DNA from: Histidinibacterium aquaticum
Lineage (GTDB): Bacteria; Pseudomonadota; Alphaproteobacteria; Rhodobacterales; Rhodobacteraceae
Assembly (NCBI RefSeq): GCF_008710275.1
Contig: NZ_VYQE01000001.1
Coordinates: forward strand, 186,001 to 250,000
Direction of reading: 5' to 3'
DNA length: 64,000 nucleotides
Positions 8,002-17,269 of the stretch are shown one piece after another. A model generated the notes under the pieces. That model made no database searches. It was given only the letters and a program-made list of their open reading frames with translations, and was not told the DNA's origin. Made by a program: the position numbers and the translations under genes. Position 1 is the first letter of the stretch. Each line of letters begins with the position of its first letter.

Positions 8002-9459
8002 ATGCCCCCCGCTCATCCCTTCGACGACGACAAGCTGAAGGAGGAGTGCGGCATTTTCGGCGTGATCGGCATTGCCGACGCGGCCAACTTCGTCGCCCTC
8101 GGCCTGCATGCGCTCCAGCACAGGGGGCAGGAGGCCGGCGGCATCGTTACCCACGACGCCGACGAGGGGTTCCAGTCGGTCCGCCGCTTCGGCTACGTCC
8201 GCGACAACTTCACCGACCCAGAGACCATGTCCAAGCTTCCCGGCACTCTGGGGATCGGCCATGTCCGCTACTCGACCGCGGGGTCCAAGGGCCAGACGCA
8301 GATCCGGGACGTGCAGCCCTTCTTCGGCGAATTCGCCATGGGCGGCGCGGCGATCGCGCACAATGGCAACATCACCAACGCCAACGCGCTCCGGCGCGAG
8401 CTGATCGAGCGCGGCTCGATCTTCCAGAGTTCCTCGGACAGCGAGTGCATCATTCACCTGATGGCCCGGAGCCTCCAGCGCGACATCCCCGCCCGGATGG
8501 AAGATGCCCTTCGCCGGGTCGAGGGGGCCTTCTCGGTCATAGCAATGACCCGCACGAAGCTGATCGGCGTGCGCGACCCGCTCGGCGTGCGGCCGCTCGT
8601 GCTGGGCAAGATAGGCGACGGCTGGGCGCTGGCCTCGGAAACCTGCGCGCTCGACATCATCGGCGCGGAGTTCATCCGCGAGATCGAGCCTGGCGAGATG
8701 ATCGTGATCCGTCCCGACGGGATTGAGAGCGTCCACCCCTTCCGGCCCAAGCGGTCGCGCTTCTGCATCTTCGAGCACGTCTATTTCTCGCGCCCCGACA
8801 GCATCCTCGGCGGGCGCTCCGTCTACGAGACGCGCGAGGCGATCGGCCGCGAGCTCGCGAAGGAGGCGCCGGTGGAGGCCGACCTGGTCTGCCCGGTCCC
8901 CGACAGCGGCACGCCCGCGGCGATCGGGTTCTCGCTGGAATCGGGCATCCCCTACGGCATGGGAATCATCCGCAACCAGTACATGGGCCGGACCTTCATC
9001 GAGCCGACCGAGCAGATCCGGAACATGGGTGTGCGACTGAAGCTCAACGTCAACCGCGCGCTGATCCGCGGCAAGCGGGTCGTCCTCGTTGACGACAGCG
9101 TCGTGCGGGGCACGACGAGCCGGAAGATCAAGGAGATGATCCTCGATGCGGGCGCGGCGGAGGTCCACTTCCGCATCGCGAGCCCGCCGACCGCCTGGCC
9201 CTGCTTCTACGGCGTCGACACGCCCCAGCGGGAAAAGCTCCTCGCCGCCTCCATGTCCGAGGAGGAGATGCGGCGGCACTTGGCCGTCGACAGCCTCCGG
9301 TTCATCTCGCTCGACGGGCTCTACCGCGCCGTTGGCGAGGCGCAGGGCCGCGACAACGACAATCCGCAGTACTGCGATGCCTGCTTCTCCGGCTGCTATC
9401 CCGTGGAACCCGCCGACATGGTCGAGCAGGGATTCCGCATGAAGACCGCGGCGGAGTGA
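8002..9459 (+). CDS. purF: Amidophosphoribosyltransferase PurF
   Basis: The first committed enzyme of purine synthesis, making 5-phosphoribosylamine from PRPP and glutamine in the cytoplasm. An N-terminal Ntn-hydrolase glutaminase domain begins at the catalytic Cys of KEECGIFG (Cys16 from this ATG, exposed by propeptide removal). The C-terminal phosphoribosyltransferase domain carries the PRPP loop VLVDDSVVRGTTS (about 360-372). The start is uncertain: an in-frame TTG at 7990 has GGAG nine bases upstream, whereas the ATG at 8002 has no clear Shine-Dalgarno sequence. Either choice keeps the whole enzyme. Confidence 0.96.
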   Translation: MPPAHPFDDDKLKEECGIFGVIGIADAANFVALGLHALQHRGQEAGGIVTHDADEGFQSVRRFGYVRDNFTDPETMSKLPGTLGIGHVRYSTAGSKGQTQIRDVQPFFGEFAMGGAAIAHNGNITNANALRRELIERGSIFQSSSDSECIIHLMARSLQRDIPARMEDALRRVEGAFSVIAMTRTKLIGVRDPLGVRPLVLGKIGDGWALASETCALDIIGAEFIREIEPGEMIVIRPDGIESVHPFRPKRSRFCIFEHVYFSRPDSILGGRSVYETREAIGRELAKEAPVEADLVCPVPDSGTPAAIGFSLESGIPYGMGIIRNQYMGRTFIEPTEQIRNMGVRLKLNVNRALIRGKRVVLVDDSVVRGTTSRKIKEMILDAGAAEVHFRIASPPTAWPCFYGVDTPQREKLLAASMSEEEMRRHLAVDSLRFISLDGLYRAVGEAQGRDNDNPQYCDACFSGCYPVEPADMVEQGFRMKTAAE

Positions 9460-9602
9460 CCTCACTCGGCGGAACCCTGCCGCAGGCGTCTTAACCCTCT
9501 TTTCAGAACCGGTCCGGCAGACCATATCGCGGGCATCCCCCGATGCGCGCACCTAGAAATTCCGGATCAGCCGGAGCAGCGCGCTCGGGGGCGCCTTGAG
9601 TG

Positions 9603-9875
9603 ATGACTGTCGAAAGCGAACCGATGACCGACGAGACCAATCCTGAAGTCGCCGCCACCGAAGCCGGCAAGGCCGATCTGGGCGAGACGCTGCTGCTTGG
9701 CCTGATCGACGCGCCGGACGGACCGCGCGCCATGCTCCGCTTCACCGACGGCGACATCGAGACCGTGGCCCCCGGGACCTACACGCGCGAAGGCGAAGTC
9801 GTGGCGATCGACGAGACCCAGGTGGTCATCGCGCGCGGCGATGGCGCGCTCGTCCTCAAGATGCCCACTGGCTGA
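9603..9875 (+). CDS. Small conserved protein with PilP/GspC-like C-terminal segment
   Basis: A 90-residue protein with an acidic, disordered N-terminus (about 1-28) followed by a compact beta-rich segment (LLLGLIDAPDGPRAMLRF ... VAPGTYTREGEVVAIDE ... LVLKMP). This pattern resembles the HR/PilP-type fold found at the C-terminus of longer Rhodobacteraceae proteins. No signal peptide or membrane helix is present, so a pilus or secretion role is doubtful; it may be a stand-alone domain of unknown function. A GTG just before the ATG, and a later in-frame ATG at 9624, are alternative starts. Confidence 0.7.
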   Translation: MTVESEPMTDETNPEVAATEAGKADLGETLLLGLIDAPDGPRAMLRFTDGDIETVAPGTYTREGEVVAIDETQVVIARGDGALVLKMPTG

Positions 9876-9913
9876 CTTGCCGGCACGGGCCGGGGCCGGA
9901 TAGGTTTCGGCCC

Positions 9914-10480
9914 ATGTCCAGCGCCCCTCCCCCGTCGACGATTTTCGTCCTGAACACCGGGCGTTGCGGCTCGACGACCCTTGCGCGCGCCTGCGCCCAC
10001 CTGACCACGCATACCGCGTCGCACGAGAGTCGGAGCCACCTGACGGGCCCCGAGAGGCTCGCCTTCCCGGCCCGCCACATCGAGATCGACAACCGCCTGG
10101 CCTGGTTCCTGGGCCGGCTCGATGCCGACTGGGGAGATCGGGCCGCCTACGTGCATCTGACCCGCGCCCCGGACGCGGTGGCGGAAAGCTTCGTCCAGCG
10201 CCCCAATCCCGGCATCCTCGACGCCTACCATCGCGGCATCCTGCTGGGCGCGCCCTGGAAGTCTCCGGGGCTGAGCAGGCGCGAGATCGCGGAGGACTAC
10301 ATCGCGACGGTGACGGCCAACATCCGGCATTTTCTCAAGGACAAGAGCCACGTCATGCACCTCCGGCTCGAGACTCTGGCCGAGGACTTCCCCCGCTTCG
10401 TCCGGTGGATCGGCGCGGAGGGCGACCTCGACGCCGCGCTCTCGGAGCTCGCGCAGCGACACAACGCCACCGAGGCTTGA
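9914..10480 (+). CDS. Sulfotransferase-like P-loop protein
   Basis: 188 residues. The N-terminal IFVLNTGRCGSTTLA is the 5'-phosphosulfate-binding loop typical of sulfotransferases and related nucleotide-binding proteins. A central HLTRAPDAVAESF stretch fits the 3'-phosphate-binding region of that fold. It is shorter than most PAPS-dependent enzymes (250-300 residues), so substrate-binding parts are reduced. No signal peptide is seen and the acceptor is unknown. The SDR gene follows 32 bases later on the same strand. Confidence 0.75.
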   Translation: MSSAPPPSTIFVLNTGRCGSTTLARACAHLTTHTASHESRSHLTGPERLAFPARHIEIDNRLAWFLGRLDADWGDRAAYVHLTRAPDAVAESFVQRPNPGILDAYHRGILLGAPWKSPGLSRREIAEDYIATVTANIRHFLKDKSHVMHLRLETLAEDFPRFVRWIGAEGDLDAALSELAQRHNATEA

Positions 10481-10512
10481 CCCTGCCGGTCGCCCGCGCC
10501 AAAGGGGCCGCC

Positions 10513-11151
10513 ATGACACGCACCGCCCTCGTCACCGGCGCCTCCCGCGGGCTCGGCGCCGCGCTCGCCAAGGCCCTGGCCCCCACCCATCACGTCATCG
10601 CCTGCGCCCGCACCGTCGGCGCGCTGGAGGAGCTGGACGACGCGATCCGCGCAGGGGGCGGCGAGGCCACGCTGGCCCCCATGGACGTGACCGTCGACGC
10701 GGCAATGCAGCAGCTCTGCCGCTCGATCCACGACCGCTGGGGCGGGCTCGATCTCTGGGTTCATACGGCGGTCTACGCCGCGCCGCTGTCGCCCGCGGGC
10801 CACGTCGCGGAGAAGGAGATGACGAAGAGCCTGAACGTCAACGTCGCGGCCACGCGCCGGCTCATCTCCTACGTCGCGCCGCTCCTTGGCGAAGAGGGCC
10901 GCGCGGTCTTCTTCGAGGACCCGCAGGAGGGCAAGGCCTACTTCGGGGCCTACGGCGCGACCAAGGCCGCCCAGATCGCCCTCGCCCGCAGCTGGCAGGC
11001 GGAGAGCCGCCGCACCGGTCCCAAGGTCGAGATCCTCGCGCCGGAGCCGATGCCGACCGCGACCCGCGCCCGCTTCCATCCCGGCGAGGACCGCGAGGGG
11101 CTGACCGCGCCCGAGACCGAGGCCGCGCGCCTCCTGCCCTCCCTGATCTGA
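10513..11151 (+). CDS. Short-chain dehydrogenase/reductase (SDR)
   Basis: 212 residues with the classical SDR layout: a TGASRGLG nucleotide-binding motif near the N-terminus, a mid-chain NVNVAATR segment, and the catalytic YGATK (Tyr and Lys four apart). The usual catalytic Ser region before the Tyr reads VFFEDPQEGKAYFGAYG, without an obvious Ser at the expected place, so activity may be altered. The protein is slightly short and the C-terminal substrate loop is compact. Substrate unknown. The ATG at 10513 is preceded by a GGGG-rich leader. Confidence 0.82.
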   Translation: MTRTALVTGASRGLGAALAKALAPTHHVIACARTVGALEELDDAIRAGGGEATLAPMDVTVDAAMQQLCRSIHDRWGGLDLWVHTAVYAAPLSPAGHVAEKEMTKSLNVNVAATRRLISYVAPLLGEEGRAVFFEDPQEGKAYFGAYGATKAAQIALARSWQAESRRTGPKVEILAPEPMPTATRARFHPGEDREGLTAPETEAARLLPSLI

Positions 11152-11245
11152 GGCCGTTTCCCGAAAGGCTCAACCGGGCCCCGGGGCGCCGCCCGGGGGG
11201 CCCGCGCCGCTTGCCGGGACCGCCTGCCTCGCATAGAGGGGACCC

Positions 11246-12034
11246 ATGCGGATCCTCATCACGAACGACGACGGCATCAACGCTCCGGGCCTGGAGATTC
11301 TCCACGCGATCGCCACCGAGATCGCGGGAGAGACGGGCGAGATCTGGACCGTGGCCCCCGCCTTCGAACAGTCGGGCGTGGCCCACTGCATCAGCTACAC
11401 GCACCCCACGATGATCGCCGAGCTCGGCCCCCGGCGCTTTGCCGCCGAGGGCTCTCCGGCGGACTGCGTGCTGGCCGGAATCCACGACGTGCTGGCCGAG
11501 AACCCGCCGGACCTCGTGCTCTCCGGGGTCAACCGGGGCAACAACTCCGCCGAGAGCGCGGCCTACTCGGGCACGCTCGGCGGCGCGATGGAGGCGGCGC
11601 TGCAGGGTCTCCCCGGCATCGCGCTCAGCCAGTATTTCGGCCCGAAGAACGCGACGCTCGACAATCCCTTCGAGGCGGCCGCGGCCCACGGCGCCGATGT
11701 CGTGCGCAAGCTGCTCGACCACGGCGCATGGGGCGCGCGCGGCGAGTATTCGATCTTCTACAACGTCAATTTCCCGCCCGTCCCGGCAGCCGAGGTGAAG
11801 GGCCTGAGGGCCGCCCCGCAGGGCCTGCGCCCCGGCGTGACTCACAAGGTCGAGCCTCAGACCGCCCCCTCGGGCCGCCGCTTCCTCTGGGTCCGCGGCG
11901 GGGACCAGCACCTGCAGACGGCGCCCGGCTCGGACGCCGCGGTCAATCTCGAAGGCTATGTCTCGGTGACACCGATGCGGGCGGACTTCACGGCGCACGA
12001 CGCCCTGCCCGCCCTCGGGGACGCCCTGCGGTGA
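11246..12034 (+). CDS. surE: 5'/3'-nucleotidase SurE
   Basis: 262 residues, normal for SurE. The metal-binding NDDG (Asn7, Asp8, Asp9) lies at the extreme N-terminus and the second signature SGVNRGNN is at about 92-99. SurE removes phosphate from nucleoside monophosphates (and short polyphosphate) in stationary-phase survival. The stop overlaps the GTG start of pcm (GTGA), keeping the classic surE-pcm-NlpD order. Confidence 0.96.
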   Translation: MRILITNDDGINAPGLEILHAIATEIAGETGEIWTVAPAFEQSGVAHCISYTHPTMIAELGPRRFAAEGSPADCVLAGIHDVLAENPPDLVLSGVNRGNNSAESAAYSGTLGGAMEAALQGLPGIALSQYFGPKNATLDNPFEAAAAHGADVVRKLLDHGAWGARGEYSIFYNVNFPPVPAAEVKGLRAAPQGLRPGVTHKVEPQTAPSGRRFLWVRGGDQHLQTAPGSDAAVNLEGYVSVTPMRADFTAHDALPALGDALR

Positions 12035-12675
12035 CCTCGGAGGCGGAGCGCAAGATGCAGTTCCTCTTTGCCCTGCGCTCGCGCGGGGTGACCGACGCCC
12101 GCGTGCTGCACGCGATGGAGCACGTCGACCGCAAGGCCTTCGTCACGACCGGCCTGTTCTCGGACCGCGCCTACGAGGACATGCCCCTGCCCATCGCCTG
12201 CGGCCAGACGATCTCGCAGCCCTCCGTCGTGGGACTGATGACCCAGGCGCTCGATCTGCGCGACCGGGACAAGGTGCTGGAAGTGGGCACCGGGTCCGGC
12301 TACCAGGCCGCGATCCTCAGCCACCTCGCCCGCAGGGTCTACACCGTCGATCGCCACAAGAGGCTGGTGCAGGCCGCGGAGGCGATCTTCGAGCGGCTGG
12401 GACTTGCCAATATCACCGCCATGACCGCGGACGGCAGCCGGGGGCTTCCGGACCAGGCTCCGTTCGACCGTATCCTGGTCACCGCGGCCGCCGAGGACCC
12501 TCCGGGCCCGCTCTTGGCGCAACTGCGCGTAGGCGGTATCATGGTGCTGCCGGTGGGGCAGTCCGACGCGGTGCAGGCTCTCATTCGCGTCACCCGGACC
12601 GAGGATGGGTTCGATTACGAGGAACTGCGCGCCGTCCGGTTCGTGCCCCTGGTCGAGGGGCTCGGGCAGGAGTGA
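12031..12675 (+). CDS. pcm: Protein-L-isoaspartate O-methyltransferase
   Basis: 214 residues, starting at a GTG that overlaps the surE stop by four bases. It has the PIMT signatures: [13 protein letters not shown], where substrate and SAM meet, then [13 protein letters not shown] (SAM motif I). It methylates isoaspartyl residues so that damaged proteins can be repaired. An alternative ATG at 12055 would trim eight residues; the coupled GTG is preferred. The next gene begins 65 bases after the stop. Confidence 0.94.
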   Translation: MTSEAERKMQFLFALRSRGVTDARVLHAMEHVDRKAFVTTGLFSDRAYEDMPLPIACGQTISQPSVVGLMTQALDLRDRDKVLEVGTGSGYQAAILSHLARRVYTVDRHKRLVQAAEAIFERLGLANITAMTADGSRGLPDQAPFDRILVTAAAEDPPGPLLAQLRVGGIMVLPVGQSDAVQALIRVTRTEDGFDYEELRAVRFVPLVEGLGQE

Positions 12676-12740
12676 GGCGCCGGCGCAAAGGCGACGAGAC
12701 GTCCCGATCAACGGGGCGCGCAGAATTGGGGACGAGACAG

Positions 12741-13934
12741 ATGGTCACCGGACGACATTCGCGCCCCGCCATGGCCCGGCTCATGCTGGCGACCGCGGCG
12801 GCGGCCCTCCTCGCAGGATGCGAGGACGGCCGTTTCGACCTCGACATGCGCGGCGCGGGTAACACCTTCGACACCTCCGCCGCCGCGCGGAACGTGCCCG
12901 ACAGGCCCGAACCGGACGCCCGCGGCGTCATCACCTACCCCAACAGCCAGGTCGTGCTCGCTCGTCGGAGCGAAACCGTGACCGACATCGCCACCCGCCT
13001 GGGGATCGAACCGGGCGCGCTGGCCCGCTACAACGGCATCGCGCCGGACACGCCCCTGCGGCGGGGAGAAGTCATCGCCCTGCCGAGCCGGGTGGACGCT
13101 TCCGGCGTGACGACCGGGCCGGTCTCGGCCCCGCCGCAGGTCAACGTGACCGAGCTGGCCTCCGCCGCGATCGACCGGTCCGCGCCGACCCAGAGCAGCA
13201 CGCCCGCGCCGCAGCAGCCATCCGCGCAGCCGGCCACGCCCGAGCCGATCCGCCACCAGGTGCGCCGGGGCGAGACGATCTACTCGATCTCCCGCCTCTA
13301 TAGCGTGCCCGTGAGCGCGCTGGCCGAGTGGAACGGTCTCGGCCCCGACCTCGCCATCCGCGAGGGGCAACAGCTTCTGATCCCGCAGGCCGGCGGCCAG
13401 GCCCCTCGGCAGACCGCGGCCGCCGAACCGACGCCCGCACCCGGAGCGGGCAGCCCGACGCCGGTGCCGCCCTCGGCCTCCGAACCGCTGCCCGAGCCGG
13501 AGCCCGCCGCGGCCGAGGCCCCGGAGGCGGAAGAGGCCCCCGAGACGCCCGACCTCAGCGCCGAACGGACCGAGCCGGAGACCGACTCCCGGCTGATCTT
13601 CCCGGTCGACGGCACGATCATCCGGGACTACGCGCGCGGCCGGAACGAGGGCATCGACATCGCGGTGCCGGCCGGCACGCCCGTCCGCGCCGCTGCGGCG
13701 GGCACGGTGGCCGCGATCACCGAGGATACCGACGGGGCGAATATCGTCGTCATCCGTCACCCGGACGACCTGCTCACCGTCTACGTGAACCTCACGGACC
13801 TCGAGGTGAACAGGGACGAGCAGGTCAGCCAGGGCCAGACGCTGGCGCGGGTCCCGGAGGGCGATCCGAGCTACCTGCACTTCGAAACACGCGAAGGGCT
13901 GCAGAGCGTCGATCCGAACGACTTCCTGCCCTGA
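12741..13934 (+). CDS. NlpD-like LysM/M23 lipoprotein with degenerate peptidase domain
   Basis: 397 residues. A signal peptide ends in the lipobox LLAGC, so it is a lipoprotein. Two LysM domains follow (each with an initial R-x-E-T and a YNGI/WNGL core), then a long Pro/Ala/Glu linker, then a C-terminal M23 domain. The zinc ligands appear changed: the usual HxGxD reads NEGID and the last HxH reads YLH. This is as expected for NlpD/EnvC-type amidase activators rather than hydrolases. It probably binds septal peptidoglycan and activates an amidase in daughter-cell separation. The ATG at 12741 has GGGGACGAG upstream; an ATG at 12771 is also possible. Confidence 0.88.
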   Translation: MVTGRHSRPAMARLMLATAAAALLAGCEDGRFDLDMRGAGNTFDTSAAARNVPDRPEPDARGVITYPNSQVVLARRSETVTDIATRLGIEPGALARYNGIAPDTPLRRGEVIALPSRVDASGVTTGPVSAPPQVNVTELASAAIDRSAPTQSSTPAPQQPSAQPATPEPIRHQVRRGETIYSISRLYSVPVSALAEWNGLGPDLAIREGQQLLIPQAGGQAPRQTAAAEPTPAPGAGSPTPVPPSASEPLPEPEPAAAEAPEAEEAPETPDLSAERTEPETDSRLIFPVDGTIIRDYARGRNEGIDIAVPAGTPVRAAAAGTVAAITEDTDGANIVVIRHPDDLLTVYVNLTDLEVNRDEQVSQGQTLARVPEGDPSYLHFETREGLQSVDPNDFLP

Positions 13935-13952
13935 GAGTGCCGCTCGCAGGGG

Positions 13953-14792
13953 TCAGGACAGGCGCACGCCCTTCCGCCCCGCGAGGTCGGTGAAGAACTG
14001 CCAGGCGACGCGGCCCGATCTGGCGCCGCGCGTCGCCTGCCATTCGATCGCTTCGGCCCGAAGCTCGTCCTCGCCGATCTCGACACCGTAGGCGTCGCAG
14101 TAGCCCCGGATCATCGCGAGATACTCGTCCTGCCCGCAGGGGTGGAAGCCCAGCCAGAGGCCGAAACGGTCGGAGAGCGAAACCTTTTCCTCGGTCGCTT
14201 CCGAGGGCGAGATCGCCGTCTGGCGCTCGTTCTCGATCATGTCGCGCGGCATCAGGTGGCGGCGGTTCGAGGTCGCATAGAGCACGACGTTGTCCGGCCG
14301 GCCCTCGATGCCGCCATCGAGCACCGCCTTCAGCGACTTGTAGTGCGCGTCGTCGTGGCTGAACGAAAGATCGTCACAGAAGAGGATGAAGCGCTCTTCG
14401 GCGCCTCGCAGCATCCCCAGGCAGCGGCCGATGGAGACGAGGTCCTCGCGCTGGATCTCGATGATCCTGAGTGCGGGGTACTCGGCCTCCACCGCGCCGT
14501 GCACCGCCTTGACGAGGCTCGACTTTCCCATGCCCCGCGCACCCCAGAGCAGGGCGTTGTTCGCGGGAAGCCCGGCGGCGAACTGGCGCGTGTTCTGCAG
14601 CAGCGTGTCGCGGGCCCGGTCGACCCCGAGAAGCAGGCTCACGTCGATCCGGTTTACCTGGCGCACCGGCTCGAGCCGGTCGGGGTCGGGATGCCAGACG
14701 AAGGCGGAGGCGGCGGAGAAATCCGGCGCCGCCCCGGCAGGCGGCGCCATCCGCTCGAGCGCTGCGGCGATCCGGTCCAGCGGCTCGCTCAC
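13953..14792 (-). CDS. DUF815 family AAA-type ATPase
   Basis: 279 residues, starting at a GTG that overlaps the tatC stop (GTGA). Walker A is GARGMGKSS and the Walker B region is FILFCDDLSF, followed by a sensor-like VVLYATSNRRH. The LMPRD motif and the phrase DRFGLWLGFHP are typical of DUF815. Members are widespread stand-alone AAA ATPases of unknown role. Linkage to tatCBA is common in Rhodobacteraceae (from memory) and does not by itself prove a function in export. It converges with the NlpD-like gene, with only 18 bases between the stops. Confidence 0.88.
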   Translation of the reverse strand: MSEPLDRIAAALERMAPPAGAAPDFSAASAFVWHPDPDRLEPVRQVNRIDVSLLLGVDRARDTLLQNTRQFAAGLPANNALLWGARGMGKSSLVKAVHGAVEAEYPALRIIEIQREDLVSIGRCLGMLRGAEERFILFCDDLSFSHDDAHYKSLKAVLDGGIEGRPDNVVLYATSNRRHLMPRDMIENERQTAISPSEATEEKVSLSDRFGLWLGFHPCGQDEYLAMIRGYCDAYGVEIGEDELRAEAIEWQATRGARSGRVAWQFFTDLAGRKGVRLS

Positions 14793-15694
14793 GGGCGCTT
14801 GCTCTCGTCGTCCGGCTCCTCGGTCTCGACCTCTTCCTCGTAGAGGTCGTGCAGACCCTCGTCCGGTCCCAGGACGCCGGCCTCGCGCAGCTCTTCCTCG
14901 CGCTTCTTCTCGACGCGCTGGACCAGCTGGATCGAGACCTCGTAGAGGCCGTAGACCACCACGAAGAGGATGATCTGCGTGATGACGTCGGGCGGCGTGA
15001 CGAGCGCGGCCAGGACAAGGATGCCGACCACGGCGTACTTGCGCACCGACCGCAGGCCGGGAGCGGTCACCAGCCCTGCCTTGCCCATGAGGGTCAGCAG
15101 CACCGGCAGCTGGAAGCAGAGGCCGAAGGCCACGATGAACTTCACCGTGAGGTTCAGGTACTCCTGCGCGGAGCCCTGGAAGACGACCGACAGCCCGTCG
15201 CCCACCCCTGCCCCCGGCACGGCCTCGCCCTCGTTCCCGAACTGCTGGAAGCCCAGGAAGAAGTCGTAGGCCAGTGGCGTGACGACATAGAACGCAAAGG
15301 CGGCGCCCAGGAAGAACATGAAGGGCGACGCCACCAGGAACGGCAGGAAGGCGCCCTTCTCGGACCGGTAGAGCCCCGGCGCCACGAAGCGCCACATCTG
15401 CAGCGCGATGTAGGGGAAGGACAGCATCAGCCCGCCGAGCAGCGAGACCTTCACCGCGACGAAGAAGCCTTCCTGCGGCGAGATGAAGATGAGGTCGCAA
15501 TCCTGCCCGCGCGAGGACAGGACCTCGCAGAGCGGTGCGGTCAGGAAGTTGAAGATCGGCGTGGCGACGGTGAAGCAGATCACCATCCCGATGATGAAGC
15601 CCACGACCGAATGGATGAGACGGGACCGCAGCTCGCGCAGATGCTCGATCAGCGGGGCGGAGCTGTCTTCCAGCTCATCGGCCTCGTATGTCAT
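14789..15694 (-). CDS. tatC: Sec-independent protein translocase subunit TatC
   Basis: 301 residues with six hydrophobic helices. The N-terminal [13 protein letters not shown] motif is the conserved TatC cytoplasmic signature that reads twin-arginine signals. It is somewhat longer than E. coli TatC (258), with an acidic C-terminal tail and an extended loop after helix 2. It forms the Tat receptor with TatB and recruits TatA. It overlaps tatB upstream (ATGA) and DUF815 downstream. Likely clients in this window are the binding protein at 44292 and possibly the transglycosylase at 33370, which carry RR motifs. Confidence 0.95.
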   Translation of the reverse strand: MTYEADELEDSSAPLIEHLRELRSRLIHSVVGFIIGMVICFTVATPIFNFLTAPLCEVLSSRGQDCDLIFISPQEGFFVAVKVSLLGGLMLSFPYIALQMWRFVAPGLYRSEKGAFLPFLVASPFMFFLGAAFAFYVVTPLAYDFFLGFQQFGNEGEAVPGAGVGDGLSVVFQGSAQEYLNLTVKFIVAFGLCFQLPVLLTLMGKAGLVTAPGLRSVRKYAVVGILVLAALVTPPDVITQIILFVVVYGLYEVSIQLVQRVEKKREEELREAGVLGPDEGLHDLYEEEVETEEPDDESKRP

Positions 15695-16203
15695 GTCCGG
15701 TTACCCTCGTCCTCGGTCCGCTCGGCATCGGGCGCCTCGGGCGGCACGGACTCCTCCGTGGCCGCGGGGCGCGCGCCGGCGCTCTCGGCCATCGCCGCGT
15801 CGAGCTCGTCGTCTTCCGCCTCGGCGGCCATCGCGGCCTCTTCGGCCTCGCGCGCCTGGCGTTCCTCGGCCTTGCGGGCCGCCGCGTCGGAGATCTTGCG
15901 CTTGTACTCCGCCCGCTCCTCCGAGAGCTTCTGCGTCTCCGGGCCGAGGCCGGTCGCCTTGCGGATGCTGTCGGTCCCGAACTTCGCCGGGTTCGAAGCG
16001 GCGCGGATCGTCTTGTTGATCTCGTTCACGCCGGACTGATCCGCCGCGTCGTTCATCGCCTTGCTGAACTCGCGCGCCATTGCCCGCGCCTTGCCGGTAA
16101 ACCGGCCGATGGTGCGGAACATCTGGGGCAGGTCCTCGGGGCCGACGACGATCAGCGCCACGATCCCGACGACGAGGAGCTCGGTCCAGCCGAGTCCGAA
16201 CAT
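15691..16203 (-). CDS. tatB: Sec-independent protein translocase subunit TatB
   Basis: 170 residues: an N-terminal helix ([26 protein letters not shown], with the conserved Glu and the GP hinge), an amphipathic helix ([15 protein letters not shown]), and a long Glu/Ala-rich disordered tail. This is TatB rather than TatA by length and by the Glu at position 8. It lies 17 bases after tatA and overlaps tatC. Confidence 0.93.
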   Translation of the reverse strand: MFGLGWTELLVVGIVALIVVGPEDLPQMFRTIGRFTGKARAMAREFSKAMNDAADQSGVNEINKTIRAASNPAKFGTDSIRKATGLGPETQKLSEERAEYKRKISDAAARKAEERQAREAEEAAMAAEAEDDELDAAMAESAGARPAATEESVPPEAPDAERTEDEGNRT

Positions 16204-16220
16204 GGGGGTCTACTCCAGTC

Positions 16221-16487
16221 TCAGCCGTGCTTGGTGCGGTCGGCGTCGGTGGGGTTCTCGCTGCGGGCCGTGTCGCCGTGCTCCGGCGGGGTCACGTTCT
16301 GGACGCCGTCGGTCGAGTCCTCGAGCGCGTTGGTCGATTCGCGGCTCCCTTCGTCGACACCCCGCTTGAAGGCGGTGATGCCCTTGCCGACCTCGCCCAT
16401 GAGCGAGGAAATCTTGCCGCGCCCAAAGAGCACGAGCACGACGACGGCGATGAGAAGAAGGCCGGGAAGGCCGATATTGTTGAGCAT
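16221..16487 (-). CDS. tatA: Sec-independent protein translocase subunit TatA
   Basis: 88 residues: one N-terminal helix ([22 protein letters not shown]) with the hallmark FGRGKI hinge, then the amphipathic helix [12 protein letters not shown] and a polar tail. TatA multimerises to form the protein-conducting element. First gene of the tatABC operon; the 158-base gap to the divergent WYL regulator should hold both promoters. Confidence 0.93.
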   Translation of the reverse strand: MLNNIGLPGLLLIAVVVLVLFGRGKISSLMGEVGKGITAFKRGVDEGSRESTNALEDSTDGVQNVTPPEHGDTARSENPTDADRTKHG

Positions 16488-16620
16488 GGGTCCATCTCCC
16501 TGACGACGCGCGGATCCCGCGCCTCACGTATCGGGGACTGTCCTAGCGCCTGTCGCCGCGCCGCCGGAAGGGCGATTCGGCAGGCGGCGTAGGGGAAGGC
16601 TGGTTCGAGGCCCGAATTCG

Positions 16621-16636
16621 TGACAGAAACCTGTCA
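16621..16636. promoter_or_regulatory. Palindromic operator candidate TGACAG-N4-CTGTCA
   Basis: A perfect 6-bp inverted repeat with an AAAC spacer ends four bases before the GTG start region and touches the AGGAG ribosome-binding site (16636-16640) of the helix-turn-helix regulator. Placement over the leader of a DNA-binding protein suggests negative autoregulation. The regulator's ownership of the site is inference. Confidence 0.5.
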
Positions 16637-16645
16637 GGAGCACCC

Positions 16646-17260
16646 GTGACCCGCGCAGACCGCCTCTCCTCCCTCATGGCCCGACTCAAGCATCCGGGCC
16701 CACACCGCGCCGCCGACCTGGCCGAGGCGCTGGGGGTGACTGTGCGCACCGTCTACCGAGACATCGACACGCTCCGCGAGGCCGGGGTTCCGGTCACCGG
16801 CACCCGGGGCACGGGCTATTCGGTCAGGGAGAGCGTCAGCTTGCCGCCGCTTCACCTGACCTCGGAGGAGATGGAGGCGCTGCAGGTCGGGCTGGCCGCC
16901 GTCTCGCAGTCCGGCGACGCGGACCTGGCCGACGCGGCGGCCCGGCTTGCGGAGAAGCTCGATGCCGCCCTGCCCGAGGACGGGCTCGCCGCCCGTCCCG
17001 CCGACGCCGCGCGGCGGGCGCTGCCGCATCTCGCCGTCCTGCGCCAGGCGATCCGGTCGCGGCAGAAGCTCCGCGTCGACGGACGGACCGTCCGCCCGCT
17101 GCGGCTGGATTTCTGGGGCCGTCTCTGGACGCTTCTGGTCTGGGACGAGGACCTGAACGATTTCAGCGAGTTGCAGGTCGATGCTCTGGCGGGGATCGAA
17201 GTCCTGCCGAGCCTGTTTCTCAACGAGCCCGGCAAGATGGCGCAGGATTTTTCCCGCTAG
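16646..17260 (+). CDS. YafY/WYL-type helix-turn-helix transcriptional regulator (short)
   Basis: 204 residues. The N-terminal winged HTH (about 1-58) reads RAADLAEALGVTVRTVYRDI, the classic HTH_11 recognition helix. The C-terminal part is a shortened WYL-like ligand domain (RPLRLDFWGRLWTLLVWDED); W-G-R-L-W replaces the usual WYL tripeptide context. The GTG at 16646 has AGGAG five bases upstream, a strong start. Such regulators often control an adjacent VOC or resistance gene, but here the nearest gene downstream is convergent, so autoregulation or a distant target is more likely. Confidence 0.85.
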   Translation: MTRADRLSSLMARLKHPGPHRAADLAEALGVTVRTVYRDIDTLREAGVPVTGTRGTGYSVRESVSLPPLHLTSEEMEALQVGLAAVSQSGDADLADAAARLAEKLDAALPEDGLAARPADAARRALPHLAVLRQAIRSRQKLRVDGRTVRPLRLDFWGRLWTLLVWDEDLNDFSELQVDALAGIEVLPSLFLNEPGKMAQDFSR

Positions 17261-17269
17261 ACCAGTCGT

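Noticed and set aside
13953-15500. A long minus-strand frame joining DUF815 to sequence inside tatC
   Set aside because: The part upstream of 14792 is a shadow of tatC; the GTGA overlap marks the true start.
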